A stretch of DNA of 64,000 nt from Vibrio superstes. GTDB taxonomy: Bacteria; Pseudomonadota; Gammaproteobacteria; Enterobacterales; Vibrionaceae. The position numbers and the translations under genes are program-made. The notes below the pieces were generated by a model. That model made no database searches. It was not told where the DNA came from and saw only the letters and a program-made list of their open reading frames with translations. The stretch spans positions 62,001 through 126,000 of the forward strand of contig NZ_BCUR01000004.1 of NCBI RefSeq assembly GCF_003569005.1, in the 5' to 3' direction. Below, in pieces: positions 23,864 to 33,845 of this stretch (the first letter of the stretch is position 1; every line of letters begins with the position of its first letter).

Positions 23864-25029
23864 TTGTTTTCCTCCGTGACAATAGTCGTCACCTCTCTAC
23901 GTAAGCGTTCACGAATAATATCTGCGATGAGCTGATTGGTTTCTAGCTTAGCGGGGTACTCTAGGTCTACTTTAACCTTTGATAACTTATCCAATGCACT
24001 CTCAAACTCGTTAACGGATTGTGCATCTTGATCTAAATAGGTTTGGCTCCACTCAAGTGCAACAAGCAGACTCTTGCGATAGATCTCCTCTTGTTCTGAG
24101 TAGGTTGCTTTGATCGCGGTTTCCAACTTAGCTTTAATGTTCTCTCTCAAGTAGAAATGCTGTTGAGGAGACAGAAGTGGCACAGCGCTACCATCGCGAA
24201 CTCTAAAGGTGATGAAGTGCTCTGCGAAGTTCTCTAAAGATGTCGATAGGTTGGTTTTCCAGTCCTGAATATCGCTAGAGACATGCTTTTTCGCTTCTTC
24301 TGCAGCTTCCGGTAGGATGGCATTGGCCAGTGGTAACTTATCGACTTGCTCTTGAAGAGCGATCAATTGCAGCGCGACGCCATCTTTGTCTAACAGAGGC
24401 AAGCTACGCAATTCAGTAATATCATTGGCCATTGCTTGGCGTAGCGGCACCAGACTTGGATCATTAAGTGTCGCGATGCGCTGATCGGCTGCTTCCATTA
24501 GTTTGGTTGCAGTAACAAGATCGTGCTCTAAAAACAGCTTTCTTCCCGCGAGTTTAACTAAGTAGTCCGCTTCTGCGAGCAGCCAGTCATTGGGACGGCG
24601 CCCTTTGACGTCAGAGATCGCTAGTTGCAGGCTCTCTATGCTTTTTTGTTGCTGACCAATCAATACTTCTGTTCTATTTACCGCTTCGCCGGCTGTCTGA
24701 GCCGCTGATTGCTGCGTCTCTTGAAGTTGCGCATTGATTGTCTGTTGGGCTGTTTTTAGTTGACCAGAGACAGCTGAGAGCTGCTGTTGAAGAAGTTGGT
24801 TCTGTTGATTGAAGTAATAAAAACCTGCGCCAGCGGTAAGTAGGGAGATAACAACCGCCGCAATAGCGAGTCGTTTTGCTGGCTTGTTCGGTTCGTTCTC
24901 TTCACTTTTCTTTGCAGCATTGGGTTTCTTAGCGCTTGGTGCGGTTGCTTTCTTTTGGGCAGGCGAAGCTGGAACGGGTTCACTCTTGTTAACTTTGTTG
25001 TCGTCATCGAGTTTTTTATCGTCAGTCAT
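23860..25029 (-). CDS. hemX: HemX, uroporphyrinogen-III C-methyltransferase-like membrane protein
   Basis: The 389-residue protein has a charged, lysine- and alanine-rich N-terminus, a single membrane segment near residues 52-72 (LAIAAVVISLLTAGAGFYYF) and a long helical periplasmic region beginning with glutamine-rich coiled coil. This is the HemX family often annotated as a methyltransferase; no SAM-binding motif is visible, so I regard the enzymatic name as doubtful. AGGAAAAT precedes the ATG. It sits 1 base after hemD and overlaps hemY by 4. Confidence 0.92.
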   Translation of the reverse strand: MTDDKKLDDDNKVNKSEPVPASPAQKKATAPSAKKPNAAKKSEENEPNKPAKRLAIAAVVISLLTAGAGFYYFNQQNQLLQQQLSAVSGQLKTAQQTINAQLQETQQSAAQTAGEAVNRTEVLIGQQQKSIESLQLAISDVKGRRPNDWLLAEADYLVKLAGRKLFLEHDLVTATKLMEAADQRIATLNDPSLVPLRQAMANDITELRSLPLLDKDGVALQLIALQEQVDKLPLANAILPEAAEEAKKHVSSDIQDWKTNLSTSLENFAEHFITFRVRDGSAVPLLSPQQHFYLRENIKAKLETAIKATYSEQEEIYRKSLLVALEWSQTYLDQDAQSVNEFESALDKLSKVKVDLEYPAKLETNQLIADIIRERLRREVTTIVTEENK

Positions 25030-25030
25030 T

Positions 25031-25774
25031 TTATTTTCCTATGTAATTCGCCTGAATGCTGTCAATGATGGCTTGATTGGATGCACCCTTGATATTGTGA
25101 ACTTTAGTAAAGCCTAATTGTGAGGCTAATTTAGCGACTCTTTCACTGGGAACCATCAACTGTAAAGAGTGTAACCAATTTTTAGATTGGGTAGGTATTT
25201 GTTGTGCAAAGAATTTTAATTGTTCGAAGCTGGTAACAATCAGAGTGTCTACCCCATCGAATTGCCATTGTATAACTCGGCTCTCACCATCAAAGTTTAG
25301 CCATTGACGCTGATAACTCTCAACATAGACCACATCCGCTCCAGTTTGTTGCAAGCTTTGGTAAAGCATTTCCCGCCCACTTTCACCCCTCAGTATGCTT
25401 ATCTTTTTACCTTTTAGATCATAGGAAGCCAAAAGCTCTAATAACCCCTCGGTGTCTTCCGACTTGGGTGAACTGACGCTGAGATGAGTGCATGAACGTA
25501 AATAAGCCGCTGTTTTACTGCCAACCGCAAGGTACTGAGTTGATATCGGCCAGTTCTGGCTTTGCTTAGCTAAGATTTCGTTGGTGTAGTGAACGGCTGG
25601 TTGGCTGACGGCGATAATCACCTCTGAGTGAGATAGATGCTCTAAGATATGAGGCTGAGGCTGGGATTGCTGAAATGAAACAACGGGGCAGTAGTTTGCT
25701 ACCACCCCTATATTGCATAAGGCATCACATAGTTCTTTGGCCGAAGGTTGAGGTCGAACTATAAGTGCCTTCAT
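25031..25774 (-). CDS. hemD: Uroporphyrinogen-III synthase
   Basis: The 247-residue enzyme closes hydroxymethylbilane to uroporphyrinogen III. HemD is poorly conserved, but MKALIVRPQPSAKELC, the SQPAVHYTNE segment, ILRGESGREML and the DTLIVTSFEQLKFF region fit the two-domain family. Its position directly after hemC, 5 bases away, supports the call. Length is typical at 246-250. Confidence 0.93.
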   Translation of the reverse strand: MKALIVRPQPSAKELCDALCNIGVVANYCPVVSFQQSQPQPHILEHLSHSEVIIAVSQPAVHYTNEILAKQSQNWPISTQYLAVGSKTAAYLRSCTHLSVSSPKSEDTEGLLELLASYDLKGKKISILRGESGREMLYQSLQQTGADVVYVESYQRQWLNFDGESRVIQWQFDGVDTLIVTSFEQLKFFAQQIPTQSKNWLHSLQLMVPSERVAKLASQLGFTKVHNIKGASNQAIIDSIQANYIGK

Positions 25775-25779
25775 TGGAA

Positions 25780-26715
25780 TTAGGCCTGATTGTACACTTC
25801 GCTAAGAATTTCTTTTGCCCCCGAGGCAAGCAGTTCCTGTGCTAGCTCTTCACCCATAGCGATTGCTTGCGAGCGCTCACCTCGAATTTCAGCTCTGATA
25901 ATCTCAGTACCGTCTGGCTTACCCACTAAACCTCGAAGGTAGAGTTGATTGTCTGGAGTAATCACGCAGTAACTACCGATAGGTACCTGACAACCACCTT
26001 CTAGGGCGAGGTTCATCGCGCGCTCAGCGGAAACGCGATCAGAGGTATCGGTATGGTTTAGAGGTTTAATGAGCTCTCGAACACGCTCGTCATCAAGGCG
26101 ACACTCTATGCCTACTGCTCCTTGCCCTACAGCAGGAAGAGAAGATTCAGGCTCAATATAACTTTGAATACGCTCTACCATTTCTAAGCGCTTTAGCCCA
26201 GCTGCGGCTAAGATAATGGCGTCGTATTGCCCGTCATCTAGCTTGCCCAAGCGAGTGCCTACGTTACCTCTTAATTCTTTGATGACAAGATCAGGTCTCG
26301 ATGCGCTAATTTGACACTGGCGACGAAGGCTACACGTACCAACGATAGCGCCTTGAGGCAACTCATCAACGGATTGGTAAGTATTGGAAACGAAAGCGTC
26401 TCTAGGGTCTTCTCGCTCACAGATAACCGCCAAGCCTAACCCCTCAGGGAAATCGACAGGAACGTCCTTCATTGAATGAACGGCAATATCGGCGCGCTTC
26501 TCTAGCATGGCTACTTCAAGCTCTTTAACAAACAAGCCCTTTCCGCCTACTTTAGCTAGCGGCGTATCAAGGATGATGTCGCCTTTGGTTACCATAGTCA
26601 CCAGTTCAACATTTAGGTCAGGGTGAATCTCTTCTAAGCGAGATTTAACGTAGTGAGCTTGCCACAATGCAAGTGGGCTTTTGCGAGTCGCAATTCGAAG
26701 AGTTTGTTTTGACAT
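25780..26715 (-). CDS. hemC: Porphobilinogen deaminase (hydroxymethylbilane synthase)
   Basis: The 311-residue enzyme polymerises four porphobilinogens on a dipyrromethane cofactor. The cofactor-binding cysteine is in [12 protein letters not shown], and [31 protein letters not shown] and [12 protein letters not shown] are hallmark segments. It is the first gene of hemCDXY and divergent from cyaA, as in E. coli. Length agrees with the family. Confidence 0.97.
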   Translation of the reverse strand: MSKQTLRIATRKSPLALWQAHYVKSRLEEIHPDLNVELVTMVTKGDIILDTPLAKVGGKGLFVKELEVAMLEKRADIAVHSMKDVPVDFPEGLGLAVICEREDPRDAFVSNTYQSVDELPQGAIVGTCSLRRQCQISASRPDLVIKELRGNVGTRLGKLDDGQYDAIILAAAGLKRLEMVERIQSYIEPESSLPAVGQGAVGIECRLDDERVRELIKPLNHTDTSDRVSAERAMNLALEGGCQVPIGSYCVITPDNQLYLRGLVGKPDGTEIIRAEIRGERSQAIAMGEELAQELLASGAKEILSEVYNQA

Positions 26716-26832
26716 AATAAAGGCAACAAAATGAGAGATAGCCTGATTCTATCACTGCTAGATATAAATTTTCAGCGGGTAGAGATAGGCTTAATGGTGC
26801 TAACTCACATAATGTTAAGTTTTATATGCATA

Positions 26833-26848
26833 TGTGATGCTAATCACG
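26833..26848. promoter_or_regulatory. CRP-like binding site between hemC and cyaA
   Basis: TGTGATGCTAATCACG matches the CRP core TGTGA-N6-TCACA in 9 of 10 fixed positions. It lies 200 bases before cyaA, and a possible -10 TATAAT is at 26885-26890. In E. coli CRP represses cyaA, so feedback by cAMP-CRP is plausible here. The rest of the 332-base gap shows no gene. Confidence 0.75.
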
Positions 26849-27047
26849 CCGTTTAGGTAATACTGATCGCATTTGTGTGACCTTTATAATCTTTGAGTTA
26901 TTCTGCCAACTTAGCTGTCATTGAAAGGTGGCAACGGGTGATTTTCTTTACCTAATAACTAAAAAGTGTTAGATTGGTCACGTTTTGTAGGGTTTTAGTT
27001 TAAAATTAAAGCGTCCTTACTTTTATTTCTTTGTTTGGGAAGTTGAC

Positions 27048-29570
27048 TTGCAAGCATATACTCGCACATTAATCGCTAGGCTCGATTCGCTGAATGAACA
27101 GCGTAAACATCGTGCACTAGACATGATGGATGCTCAAGGTAAGCAAGTTTTTTCACTCATTCCGCTTTTGCTTCATTACAACCATCCTGCTTTGCCTGGG
27201 TATATCTCTAATGATGTCCCACAAGGCGTCTTCGATTTTTCTGCTGATCTTGAACAACGCCAATTTCTCGACAGTTGTGCTCGTTCAACAGGGGAAGAGA
27301 TCTCAGCTCCTACCAATATCGATATTCTAGCTCTGTACACCATGGGAAGTACTTCTTCCATTGGCCAGAGCCTGACCAGCGATCTTGATATTTGGGTATG
27401 TATCTCCCCAGAGATGCCAGCAGAAAAGCGAAGTGTACTGGCCAACAAGTGTCTCAGAATTACAGCCTGGGCACAGCAACAGGGTATCGAAGCAAACTTT
27501 TTCTTGATGGACGATCAGCGATTTAAGCAGTCCAACAAGAGTGAAGCGATGACAGGGGATAACTGTGGCTCTTCTCAGCATATGCTGCTTTTGGATGAGT
27601 TCTATCGTTCAGCTATGCGTATGGCAGGTCAACGCCTGTTGTGGAGCATCGTGCCTCCTGAAATGGAAGAGTGCTACGAGCAGTACGTATTAGAGTTATG
27701 CAACAGTGGAGAGATCGACTGCAATGAATGGCTTGATTTTGGGCAGCTTAACAAGATCCCAGCAGAAGAATATTTCGGCTCTAGCCTTTGGCAATTGTTC
27801 AAAAGCATAGATTCGCCTTATAAATCAGTGCTGAAAGCCATTCTGCTTGAGGCCTATTCATGGGAATACCCGCAGACTCAGCTTTTAAGTATTGATACCA
27901 AACGTAGATTCTTTGCACACGAGCCCGACCTTTACGGTATGGATGCTTACTATGCGATGCTAGAAAAGGTAACTCGATACTTGCAAAGAATCGGTGACCA
28001 AGCCCGTCTTGATCTTGTGCGTCGTTGTTTCTATTTGAAAACCCACGAGAAATTATCGCAACAGCCTAAACTAGGCTCGGTCTCTTGGCGTCGTAAGGCG
28101 ATGCAGCAGCTGACCTTGAGCTGGGGTTGGAACGAGCGAGATATTTTTGAACTTGATACGCGTCGTGACTGGAAGGTTGAGCGTGTTAAGGGTGTGCATC
28201 ACAATCTGCTTGATGCCTTGATGGAAAGTTACCGTAATCTGATCCAGTTTGCGCGTCGAAACGACATCACCTCGGTAATTAGCCCGCAGGATATCTCTAT
28301 TCTTGCGCGTAAGCTTTACGCTGCCTTTGAGGTGTTGCCGGGCAAGGTTACCTTGCTTAACCAGCAAATATCTCCTGATCTACATGAGCCAGATTTAAGC
28401 TTTATTCAGGTGGAAGAAGGGCGCAGTAATGCTGAAGGATGGTATTTATACAAACAACCTTTAACGCCAGAGCGCATTATTGGTCAATCGCCAATTGAGC
28501 ATCACACATCGCTAAGTAAGCTAGTTGCATGGTCATTCTTTAATGGATTGATCACTGAATCGACACGTTTGCATTCTGTCGTTCGCAGCGCTGATATCGA
28601 CATTGATAAGCTATATCAGATGGTGAGTGACCTAAGAAATACCTTCTCACTGCGTAAACGTCGTCCTACTATGGAGGCGCTTGCAAGCCCTTGTGAGATA
28701 AGCCAGTTGGCAATGTTCATCAACCTTGAGAATGATCCAACTGAAAAGCTAAGTCCACGCCAAGCTAAAAAAGACTGTCGCAACGTAAACTTATTCTCTT
28801 GTGGTACAGATGCAACGAGTATGATTGGCAGTGTTGATTTGGTGTATCGAAATTCATGGCATGAAGTGCGTACTCTGCACTTTCGTGGTGAAACCAGTAT
28901 TCTTGATGCCCTTAAAACGATTTTAGGTAAGATGCACCAAGATGCTCTGCATCCTGAATCTGTGGATGTGTTTAGCTACAGTAAAAACTTCCGCGGTTTG
29001 ATGCGTAATACGGTTTACCAACTCCTTGCTGAATGTATTGAGCTAAGGCTCAAGCCTGTTGAGCAAGAGAAGCGCCGCCGCTTTAAGGCTATTGGCGTTG
29101 GCAGCAAAATGTATGGTTTGTTCTTTGAGCGCCGTGGTGTTTCTGTGCAGACGCTAGAAAATTCTGTAGAGTTTTATCAAAGCATCTCAACCAATAAGCT
29201 TACCGGTTCGCCGTTGGATAAACTGGACAAAGAAAGAGACTTCTCGCTTCCTGACGTTATTGATGGGTTTGCTAGTGAGGGGCTCATTCAGTTCTTCTTC
29301 GAAGACACCGAAGATGGTTTCAATATCTACGTGTTGGATGATAACAATGACGCTGAGGCCTATCATAGATACAGCCATGATAAGAACGAAGTGGTGAGTG
29401 AAGTGAATAACTTCTACACCAATGGCTTAAATCGCGCCGGTGCGAAGGCAAACTTTAATCTGCCTCAATACTATCAAATTATTCATCAGCACGATCAAGA
29501 TAGCTTCATCGTGCCGTATCGTAGTGATAGCCAACTCCACTCCACCCCATCTGCTGTGGTGGGCATCTAG
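27048..29570 (+). CDS. cyaA: Class I adenylate cyclase
   Basis: The 840-residue protein makes cAMP. The N-terminal catalytic half has LLHYNHPALPGYI and the nucleotidyltransferase-like GSTSSIGQSLTSDLDIWV with acidic residues. The C-terminal half is the regulatory region of class I cyclases. The start is TTG, read as MQAYTRTLIARLDSLNEQR, which aligns with the E. coli start, also UUG; this may limit translation. A CRP-like site lies upstream. It converges with cyaY. Confidence 0.97.
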   Translation: MQAYTRTLIARLDSLNEQRKHRALDMMDAQGKQVFSLIPLLLHYNHPALPGYISNDVPQGVFDFSADLEQRQFLDSCARSTGEEISAPTNIDILALYTMGSTSSIGQSLTSDLDIWVCISPEMPAEKRSVLANKCLRITAWAQQQGIEANFFLMDDQRFKQSNKSEAMTGDNCGSSQHMLLLDEFYRSAMRMAGQRLLWSIVPPEMEECYEQYVLELCNSGEIDCNEWLDFGQLNKIPAEEYFGSSLWQLFKSIDSPYKSVLKAILLEAYSWEYPQTQLLSIDTKRRFFAHEPDLYGMDAYYAMLEKVTRYLQRIGDQARLDLVRRCFYLKTHEKLSQQPKLGSVSWRRKAMQQLTLSWGWNERDIFELDTRRDWKVERVKGVHHNLLDALMESYRNLIQFARRNDITSVISPQDISILARKLYAAFEVLPGKVTLLNQQISPDLHEPDLSFIQVEEGRSNAEGWYLYKQPLTPERIIGQSPIEHHTSLSKLVAWSFFNGLITESTRLHSVVRSADIDIDKLYQMVSDLRNTFSLRKRRPTMEALASPCEISQLAMFINLENDPTEKLSPRQAKKDCRNVNLFSCGTDATSMIGSVDLVYRNSWHEVRTLHFRGETSILDALKTILGKMHQDALHPESVDVFSYSKNFRGLMRNTVYQLLAECIELRLKPVEQEKRRRFKAIGVGSKMYGLFFERRGVSVQTLENSVEFYQSISTNKLTGSPLDKLDKERDFSLPDVIDGFASEGLIQFFFEDTEDGFNIYVLDDNNDAEAYHRYSHDKNEVVSEVNNFYTNGLNRAGAKANFNLPQYYQIIHQHDQDSFIVPYRSDSQLHSTPSAVVGI

Positions 29571-29588
29571 TGACTGACAGGCTGGGTT

Positions 29589-29903
29589 TTATACCCAGTC
29601 TATCTCTTCGCCCGCTTGCTTTTCACACTCTGCTTTAACCAACTCCATTAGCTCAAAGCCTGTCTTAGAGCAGATCCAGGCACCCTCTTGCATAGAAAAA
29701 TGATATCCGCCCGATTTAGAGGCTAACCAGATCTCACGCATGGGCTCTTGCTTATTGATGATGATTTGAGTGCGGTCTTCAAACTCTAATGTCATCACAT
29801 TGCCTGATGTTTCAAAATCGATATCAGCGCCAGAATCTTCTATCGCTTGCTCAATATTTGTTAGTTGCTCATCAGCCAATTGGTGAAACTCACTGTCCTT
29901 CAT
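29589..29903 (-). CDS. cyaY: Frataxin homologue CyaY
   Basis: The 104-residue acidic protein has the frataxin pattern: an acidic N-terminal helix (EQAIEDSGADIDFE), then VMTLEFEDRTQIIINKQEPMREIWLAS and GYHFSMQEGAWICSKTGFE. CyaY binds iron and modulates IscS in iron-sulfur assembly. It converges on cyaA with an 18-base gap and is divergent from lptM, as in E. coli. Confidence 0.95.
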   Translation of the reverse strand: MKDSEFHQLADEQLTNIEQAIEDSGADIDFETSGNVMTLEFEDRTQIIINKQEPMREIWLASKSGGYHFSMQEGAWICSKTGFELMELVKAECEKQAGEEIDWV

Positions 29904-29976
29904 GCATAGTTCCTATTGCTTTTCTTAATGGTGGTGCGATTATAGAGGCAAGGTCAAATATATCACCAACATCATC

Positions 29977-30102
29977 ATGAAAAAAATTATCTCGCTATTG
30001 TGTTTGGGTTCGACACTACTTTTGGCCGGCTGTGGTCAAACAGGCCCTTTGTATATGCCGAACGATGCAGGTCAAGAAACACCTGAGCAGCCCGCGCAGT
30101 AG
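29977..30102 (+). CDS. lptM: LptM (YifL) small lipoprotein
   Basis: This 41-residue frame was read by hand. It has a short basic start (MKKIISLL), a hydrophobic stretch and the lipobox LLAGC with the lipidated cysteine at residue 19, followed by GQTGPLYMPND. In E. coli LptM helps LptD assembly by mimicking LPS at the LptDE complex. Its place directly before lysA and opposite cyaY is conserved. The gap to lysA is 22 bases. Confidence 0.9.
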   Translation: MKKIISLLCLGSTLLLAGCGQTGPLYMPNDAGQETPEQPAQ

Positions 30103-30124
30103 TTATTGAAGAAAGGAAAAAATC

Positions 30125-31378
30125 TTGGATTATTTTAATTATCAGGAAGATGGTCAGCTTTGGGCTGAAGGGGTTCCCCTAGCCCAGGTTGCACAACAAT
30201 TTGGTACTCCAACTTATGTATATTCTCGCGCAACCTTAGAGCGTCATTGGAATGCCTTCGATCAGTCCGTTGGTGATTTTCCTCACTTGGTTTGTTATGC
30301 AGTTAAAGCCAACTCTAATCTGGGCGTATTGAATGCGTTGGCAAGATTGGGTTCAGGCTTTGATATTGTGTCACTAGGTGAGCTTGAGCGTGTTGTTGCC
30401 GCCGGCGGTGATCCATCGAAAGTGGTGTTTTCGGGCGTAGGTAAAACGGCTGAAGAGATCAAGCGAGCGCTTGAGCTTAATATCAAATGCTTCAATGTAG
30501 AGTCAGAGCCTGAACTGGAACGAATCAATCAGGTGGCAGGGGAGTGTGGCACACAAGCACCCGTTTCTTTGCGTATTAATCCTGACGTTGATGCTAAGAC
30601 CCACCCATACATCTCAACGGGTCTACGTGACAACAAGTTTGGTATCGCTTTTGATCAAGCACCGCGTGTGTATCAGTTGGCTCAGCAGATGCCTAATCTG
30701 AATGTTGTCGGTATTGATTGCCACATCGGTTCTCAGTTAACCGACCTCGACCCTTTTATCGATGCAGTCGATCGCCTTCTTGGTTTGATTGATAACCTAA
30801 AAGCACAGGGCATCAATATTAAGCATCTCGATGTAGGTGGTGGTTTGGGCGTGGTTTATCGTGATGAAATGCCTCCTCAGCCTTCGGACTACGCGAAAGC
30901 ATTACTGGCTCGTTTACATAACCATCCTAATATCGAATTGATTTTTGAGCCGGGTCGAGCGATCGCTGCTAACGCAGGTGTGCTACTGACTAAGATTGAG
31001 TTCCTGAAGCATACTGAACACAAAAACTTCGCTATCATTGATGCAGCAATGAACGATCTTATGCGTCCAGCGCTATATCAAGCGTGGCAAGATATTGTGC
31101 CTTTGCTACCAAGAGAAGGTGAGCCTACGACTTATGACCTAGTTGGCCCTGTGTGTGAAACAGGAGACTTCTTAGGTAAAGATCGTAACCTTGTGCTAGA
31201 ACAAGGCGATCTCTTGGCAGTGCGCTCTGCTGGGGCTTATGGGTTTACTATGTCCTCAAACTATAACTCTCGCCCACGTGTTGCTGAGGTTATGGTGGAC
31301 GGCGATAAGCTACACCTCATTCGTCAGCGTGAGAGCGTTGAAAGTTTATGGCAACTAGAAAGCACATTACCGGAGTAA
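30125..31378 (+). CDS. lysA: Diaminopimelate decarboxylase
   Basis: The 417-residue PLP enzyme (alanine racemase-like fold III) converts meso-diaminopimelate to lysine. VCYAVKANSN holds the PLP lysine, HIGSQ and GGGLGVVY bind phosphate, EPGRAI and the C-terminal CETGDFLGKDR and AYGFTMSSNYNSRPR belong to the active site. The start is TTG with AAAGGA upstream. It precedes dapF directly, which makes its substrate. Confidence 0.97.
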   Translation: MDYFNYQEDGQLWAEGVPLAQVAQQFGTPTYVYSRATLERHWNAFDQSVGDFPHLVCYAVKANSNLGVLNALARLGSGFDIVSLGELERVVAAGGDPSKVVFSGVGKTAEEIKRALELNIKCFNVESEPELERINQVAGECGTQAPVSLRINPDVDAKTHPYISTGLRDNKFGIAFDQAPRVYQLAQQMPNLNVVGIDCHIGSQLTDLDPFIDAVDRLLGLIDNLKAQGINIKHLDVGGGLGVVYRDEMPPQPSDYAKALLARLHNHPNIELIFEPGRAIAANAGVLLTKIEFLKHTEHKNFAIIDAAMNDLMRPALYQAWQDIVPLLPREGEPTTYDLVGPVCETGDFLGKDRNLVLEQGDLLAVRSAGAYGFTMSSNYNSRPRVAEVMVDGDKLHLIRQRESVESLWQLESTLPE

Positions 31379-31387
31379 TTGAACAGA

Positions 31388-32218
31388 ATGCATTTCCATT
31401 TCTCTAAAATGCACGGACTAGGCAACGACTTTATGGTCGTTGACTGCATTACTCAAAATATATTCTTTTCGCCAGAGTTGATTCGACGCCTTGCTGATCG
31501 CCATACGGGTGTGGGCTTCGATCAATTGTTGGTGGTTGAAGCGCCATATGATCCAGAAACAGACTTTCACTATCGCATTTTTAACTCTGACGGCTCAGAG
31601 GTAGAGCAGTGTGGTAATGGAGCGCGCTGTTTTGCACGCTTTGTGGCGATGAAAGGCTTAACCAATAAATACAGCATTCGTGTGAGTACCAAGAAAGGAA
31701 AAATGGTCCTTAAGCTTACAGAAGGCGACTTGGTTAGAGTGAACATGGGCGTTCCTGAGCTTGAACCAAGCAAGATCCCATTCAAAGCTAAGCAAAAAGA
31801 GAAAACCTACATATTAAGAGTGGGTCAACATACCCTATTTTGTGGCTCTGTCAGTATGGGTAATCCTCATGTGGTCACGGTTGTCGATGATGTCGCAATA
31901 GCGAAGGTTGAAGAATTAGGGCCACTGCTTGAGTCGCATGAACGCTTCCCTGAGCGAGTTAACGCTGGGTTTATGCAAATTGTAGATAGAAACAATATCG
32001 CTCTTAGAGTCTATGAGCGCGGTGCTGGTGAAACTCAAGCTTGTGGAAGCGGTGCTTGTGCGGCCGTTGCGGTTGGTATTTTGCAAGGCGCATTAGACGA
32101 ATCTGTGGAGGTTCAACTCACGGGCGGTAAGCTAACGGTCGAATGGGCAGGCCCAGGCGAACCGTTATACATGACGGGCAGCGCTACGCATGTATTTGAT
32201 GGACAGATTAGCTGTTAA
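31388..32218 (+). CDS. dapF: Diaminopimelate epimerase
   Basis: The 276-residue enzyme converts LL- to meso-diaminopimelate. The two catalytic cysteines lie in [12 protein letters not shown] and [14 protein letters not shown], at about residues 75 and 219. I use the ATG giving [15 protein letters not shown], the usual Vibrio start; a TTG three codons earlier, directly after the lysA stop, is possible. It lies in the lysA-dapF-DUF484-xerC-yigB operon. Confidence 0.96.
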   Translation: MHFHFSKMHGLGNDFMVVDCITQNIFFSPELIRRLADRHTGVGFDQLLVVEAPYDPETDFHYRIFNSDGSEVEQCGNGARCFARFVAMKGLTNKYSIRVSTKKGKMVLKLTEGDLVRVNMGVPELEPSKIPFKAKQKEKTYILRVGQHTLFCGSVSMGNPHVVTVVDDVAIAKVEELGPLLESHERFPERVNAGFMQIVDRNNIALRVYERGAGETQACGSGACAAVAVGILQGALDESVEVQLTGGKLTVEWAGPGEPLYMTGSATHVFDGQISC

Positions 32219-32242
32219 TTGTTTGCTGAATAAGGATTAGTT

Positions 32243-32944
32243 TTGGACTCAACGGTAAAAGCGTTTCTTACCGCAACAGATGTAGAGCAGTTCTTGATAG
32301 ATAACCCTGACTTCTTTGAAGGAAGGGAATATCTCGTCGATTCATTAAGCATCCCTCACCAACAAGAGGGTGCAGTTTCTCTATTTGAGCTGCAACTGAG
32401 GCGTCAGCGTCAGCAGATGCAGACGATTGAGTCTGAGAAAGATGAGTTGTTGGCTTTAGTGGGTCGCAACGATCGAATTTTTCGCCATTTTATAGAATTA
32501 GAACGGCGCTCATTAATGGCGAACTCCGGTGAGAAGGTGATCAGCGCTATTGAGCACAAGGCTCGCGAGATGGATCTCAAAGTCGTGGTGGGTGTCGTTG
32601 GGCACGTTAGCTCGCAAATGAATATCAGCAAAGAAAACTGGTCTCGTTTTAAGGCTAAAAACATCGCAGATAGAGGCGCTTATCTGGGACGACTTAAGCG
32701 TAGTGATCGTGAATTGATTTTCTCTAAAGGAACCCCTGTATCTGAACTGGGCTCCTATGCGGTTATTTCATTTGAGCATCCTTACTTAGAAGGGTTTCTA
32801 TGCTTTTGTAGTGAAGATGGTGGGCGCTTTCAGCCAAGTCAAGATACTCTATACTTGAGTCATCTAGCTATGGTTATAGCACACCAACTTTATCATCTAG
32901 AGTGGCAGAAGGTTCAAACGCTACATGCCCAATCCTACACCTAA
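32243..32944 (+). CDS. DUF484 family protein (YigA-like)
   Basis: The 233-residue protein starts at TTG and reads MDSTVKAFLTATDVEQFLIDNPDFF, the N-terminal pattern of DUF484. A coiled-coil stretch (RRQRQQMQTIESEKDELLAL) and a GAF-like C-terminal region follow. The function is unknown, but the gene is conserved between dapF and xerC. Its end overlaps xerC by 20 bases, so translation is probably coupled. Confidence 0.9.
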   Translation: MDSTVKAFLTATDVEQFLIDNPDFFEGREYLVDSLSIPHQQEGAVSLFELQLRRQRQQMQTIESEKDELLALVGRNDRIFRHFIELERRSLMANSGEKVISAIEHKAREMDLKVVVGVVGHVSSQMNISKENWSRFKAKNIADRGAYLGRLKRSDRELIFSKGTPVSELGSYAVISFEHPYLEGFLCFCSEDGGRFQPSQDTLYLSHLAMVIAHQLYHLEWQKVQTLHAQSYT

Positions 32945-33845
32945 AGCCTTTCAGGCTTGGATCGATTCGTTCATTGCTTATCTTCACAATGAGAGAGGAA
33001 TGAGCGAACACACCCAAAGCAATTATCAACGACAGCTATCCATCATTGCAGAGCAGCTAGTAAGCTTTGGTGTTGAAGAGTGGCAGCATGTCGATATTGC
33101 GTGGGTAAGGCAGATTGCCGCCAAGGGCGCTCGAGAGGGATTAAAGCCGAATAGCTTAGCGACAAGGCTCTCTTGTTTGCGCAGCTTTTTGGACTATCTA
33201 GTGCTTAAAGGTGAGCTAACTGCTAATCCAGCCAAGGGCGTTAGCACACCAAGAAATCATAAACGACTGCCTAAAAATCTCGATGTTGATGAAACCGGAC
33301 AGCTGTTGGATATCGATATGGATGATCCACTGGCCATACGAGATAGAGCCATTATGGAGCTGATGTACGGTACCGGAATGCGTCTATCTGAGCTAATTCA
33401 GCTTAATATCAGAGATGTGCAAGGCGATCGTGGTGAGATTCGCGTTATTGGTAAGGGCGATAAAGAGCGCATTGTTCCCTTTAGCGGTGAGGCGATGCGT
33501 TGGGTTCAACTATGGCTAAAAGAGCGTCCAGCGCTGCTTAAAGCAGAAGATGAAGCCTTGTTTATCTCTAAGAGGGGGACTCGTATTTCGCATAGAAATG
33601 TGCAAAAGCGTCTGTCTGAATGGGGTATCAAGCAAGGGGTGTCTAGCCATGTCACCCCCCATAAACTAAGACACTCCTTTGCCACTCACATTTTAGAATC
33701 GAGCGGAAACCTGCGTGCGGTGCAGGAGATGCTGGGTCATGAGAGTCTATCCACTACGCAAGTGTATACGCACTTGGATTTTCAACATCTAGCTCAAGCC
33801 TATGACAAGGCTCACCCTAGAGCGAAAAAGAAATCGGAGTCTTAA
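32925..33845 (+). CDS. xerC: Site-specific tyrosine recombinase XerC
   Basis: The 306-residue recombinase resolves chromosome dimers at dif with XerD. It has an N-terminal SAM-like core-binding domain, and the catalytic residues appear in GTGMRLSELI (Arg), IGKGDKERIVPF (Lys), HKLRHSFATHIL (His, Arg), LGHESLSTTQVYTHL (His and the Tyr nucleophile). Its housekeeping context argues against a mobile-element integrase. It overlaps the yigB start at TAATG. Confidence 0.97.
   Translation: MPNPTPKAFQAWIDSFIAYLHNERGMSEHTQSNYQRQLSIIAEQLVSFGVEEWQHVDIAWVRQIAAKGAREGLKPNSLATRLSCLRSFLDYLVLKGELTANPAKGVSTPRNHKRLPKNLDVDETGQLLDIDMDDPLAIRDRAIMELMYGTGMRLSELIQLNIRDVQGDRGEIRVIGKGDKERIVPFSGEAMRWVQLWLKERPALLKAEDEALFISKRGTRISHRNVQKRLSEWGIKQGVSSHVTPHKLRHSFATHILESSGNLRAVQEMLGHESLSTTQVYTHLDFQHLAQAYDKAHPRAKKKSES

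Noticed and set aside
32925..33845. XerC as a mobile-element integrase
   Set aside because: It is in the conserved dapF-xerC-yigB order and shows no nearby attachment sites.
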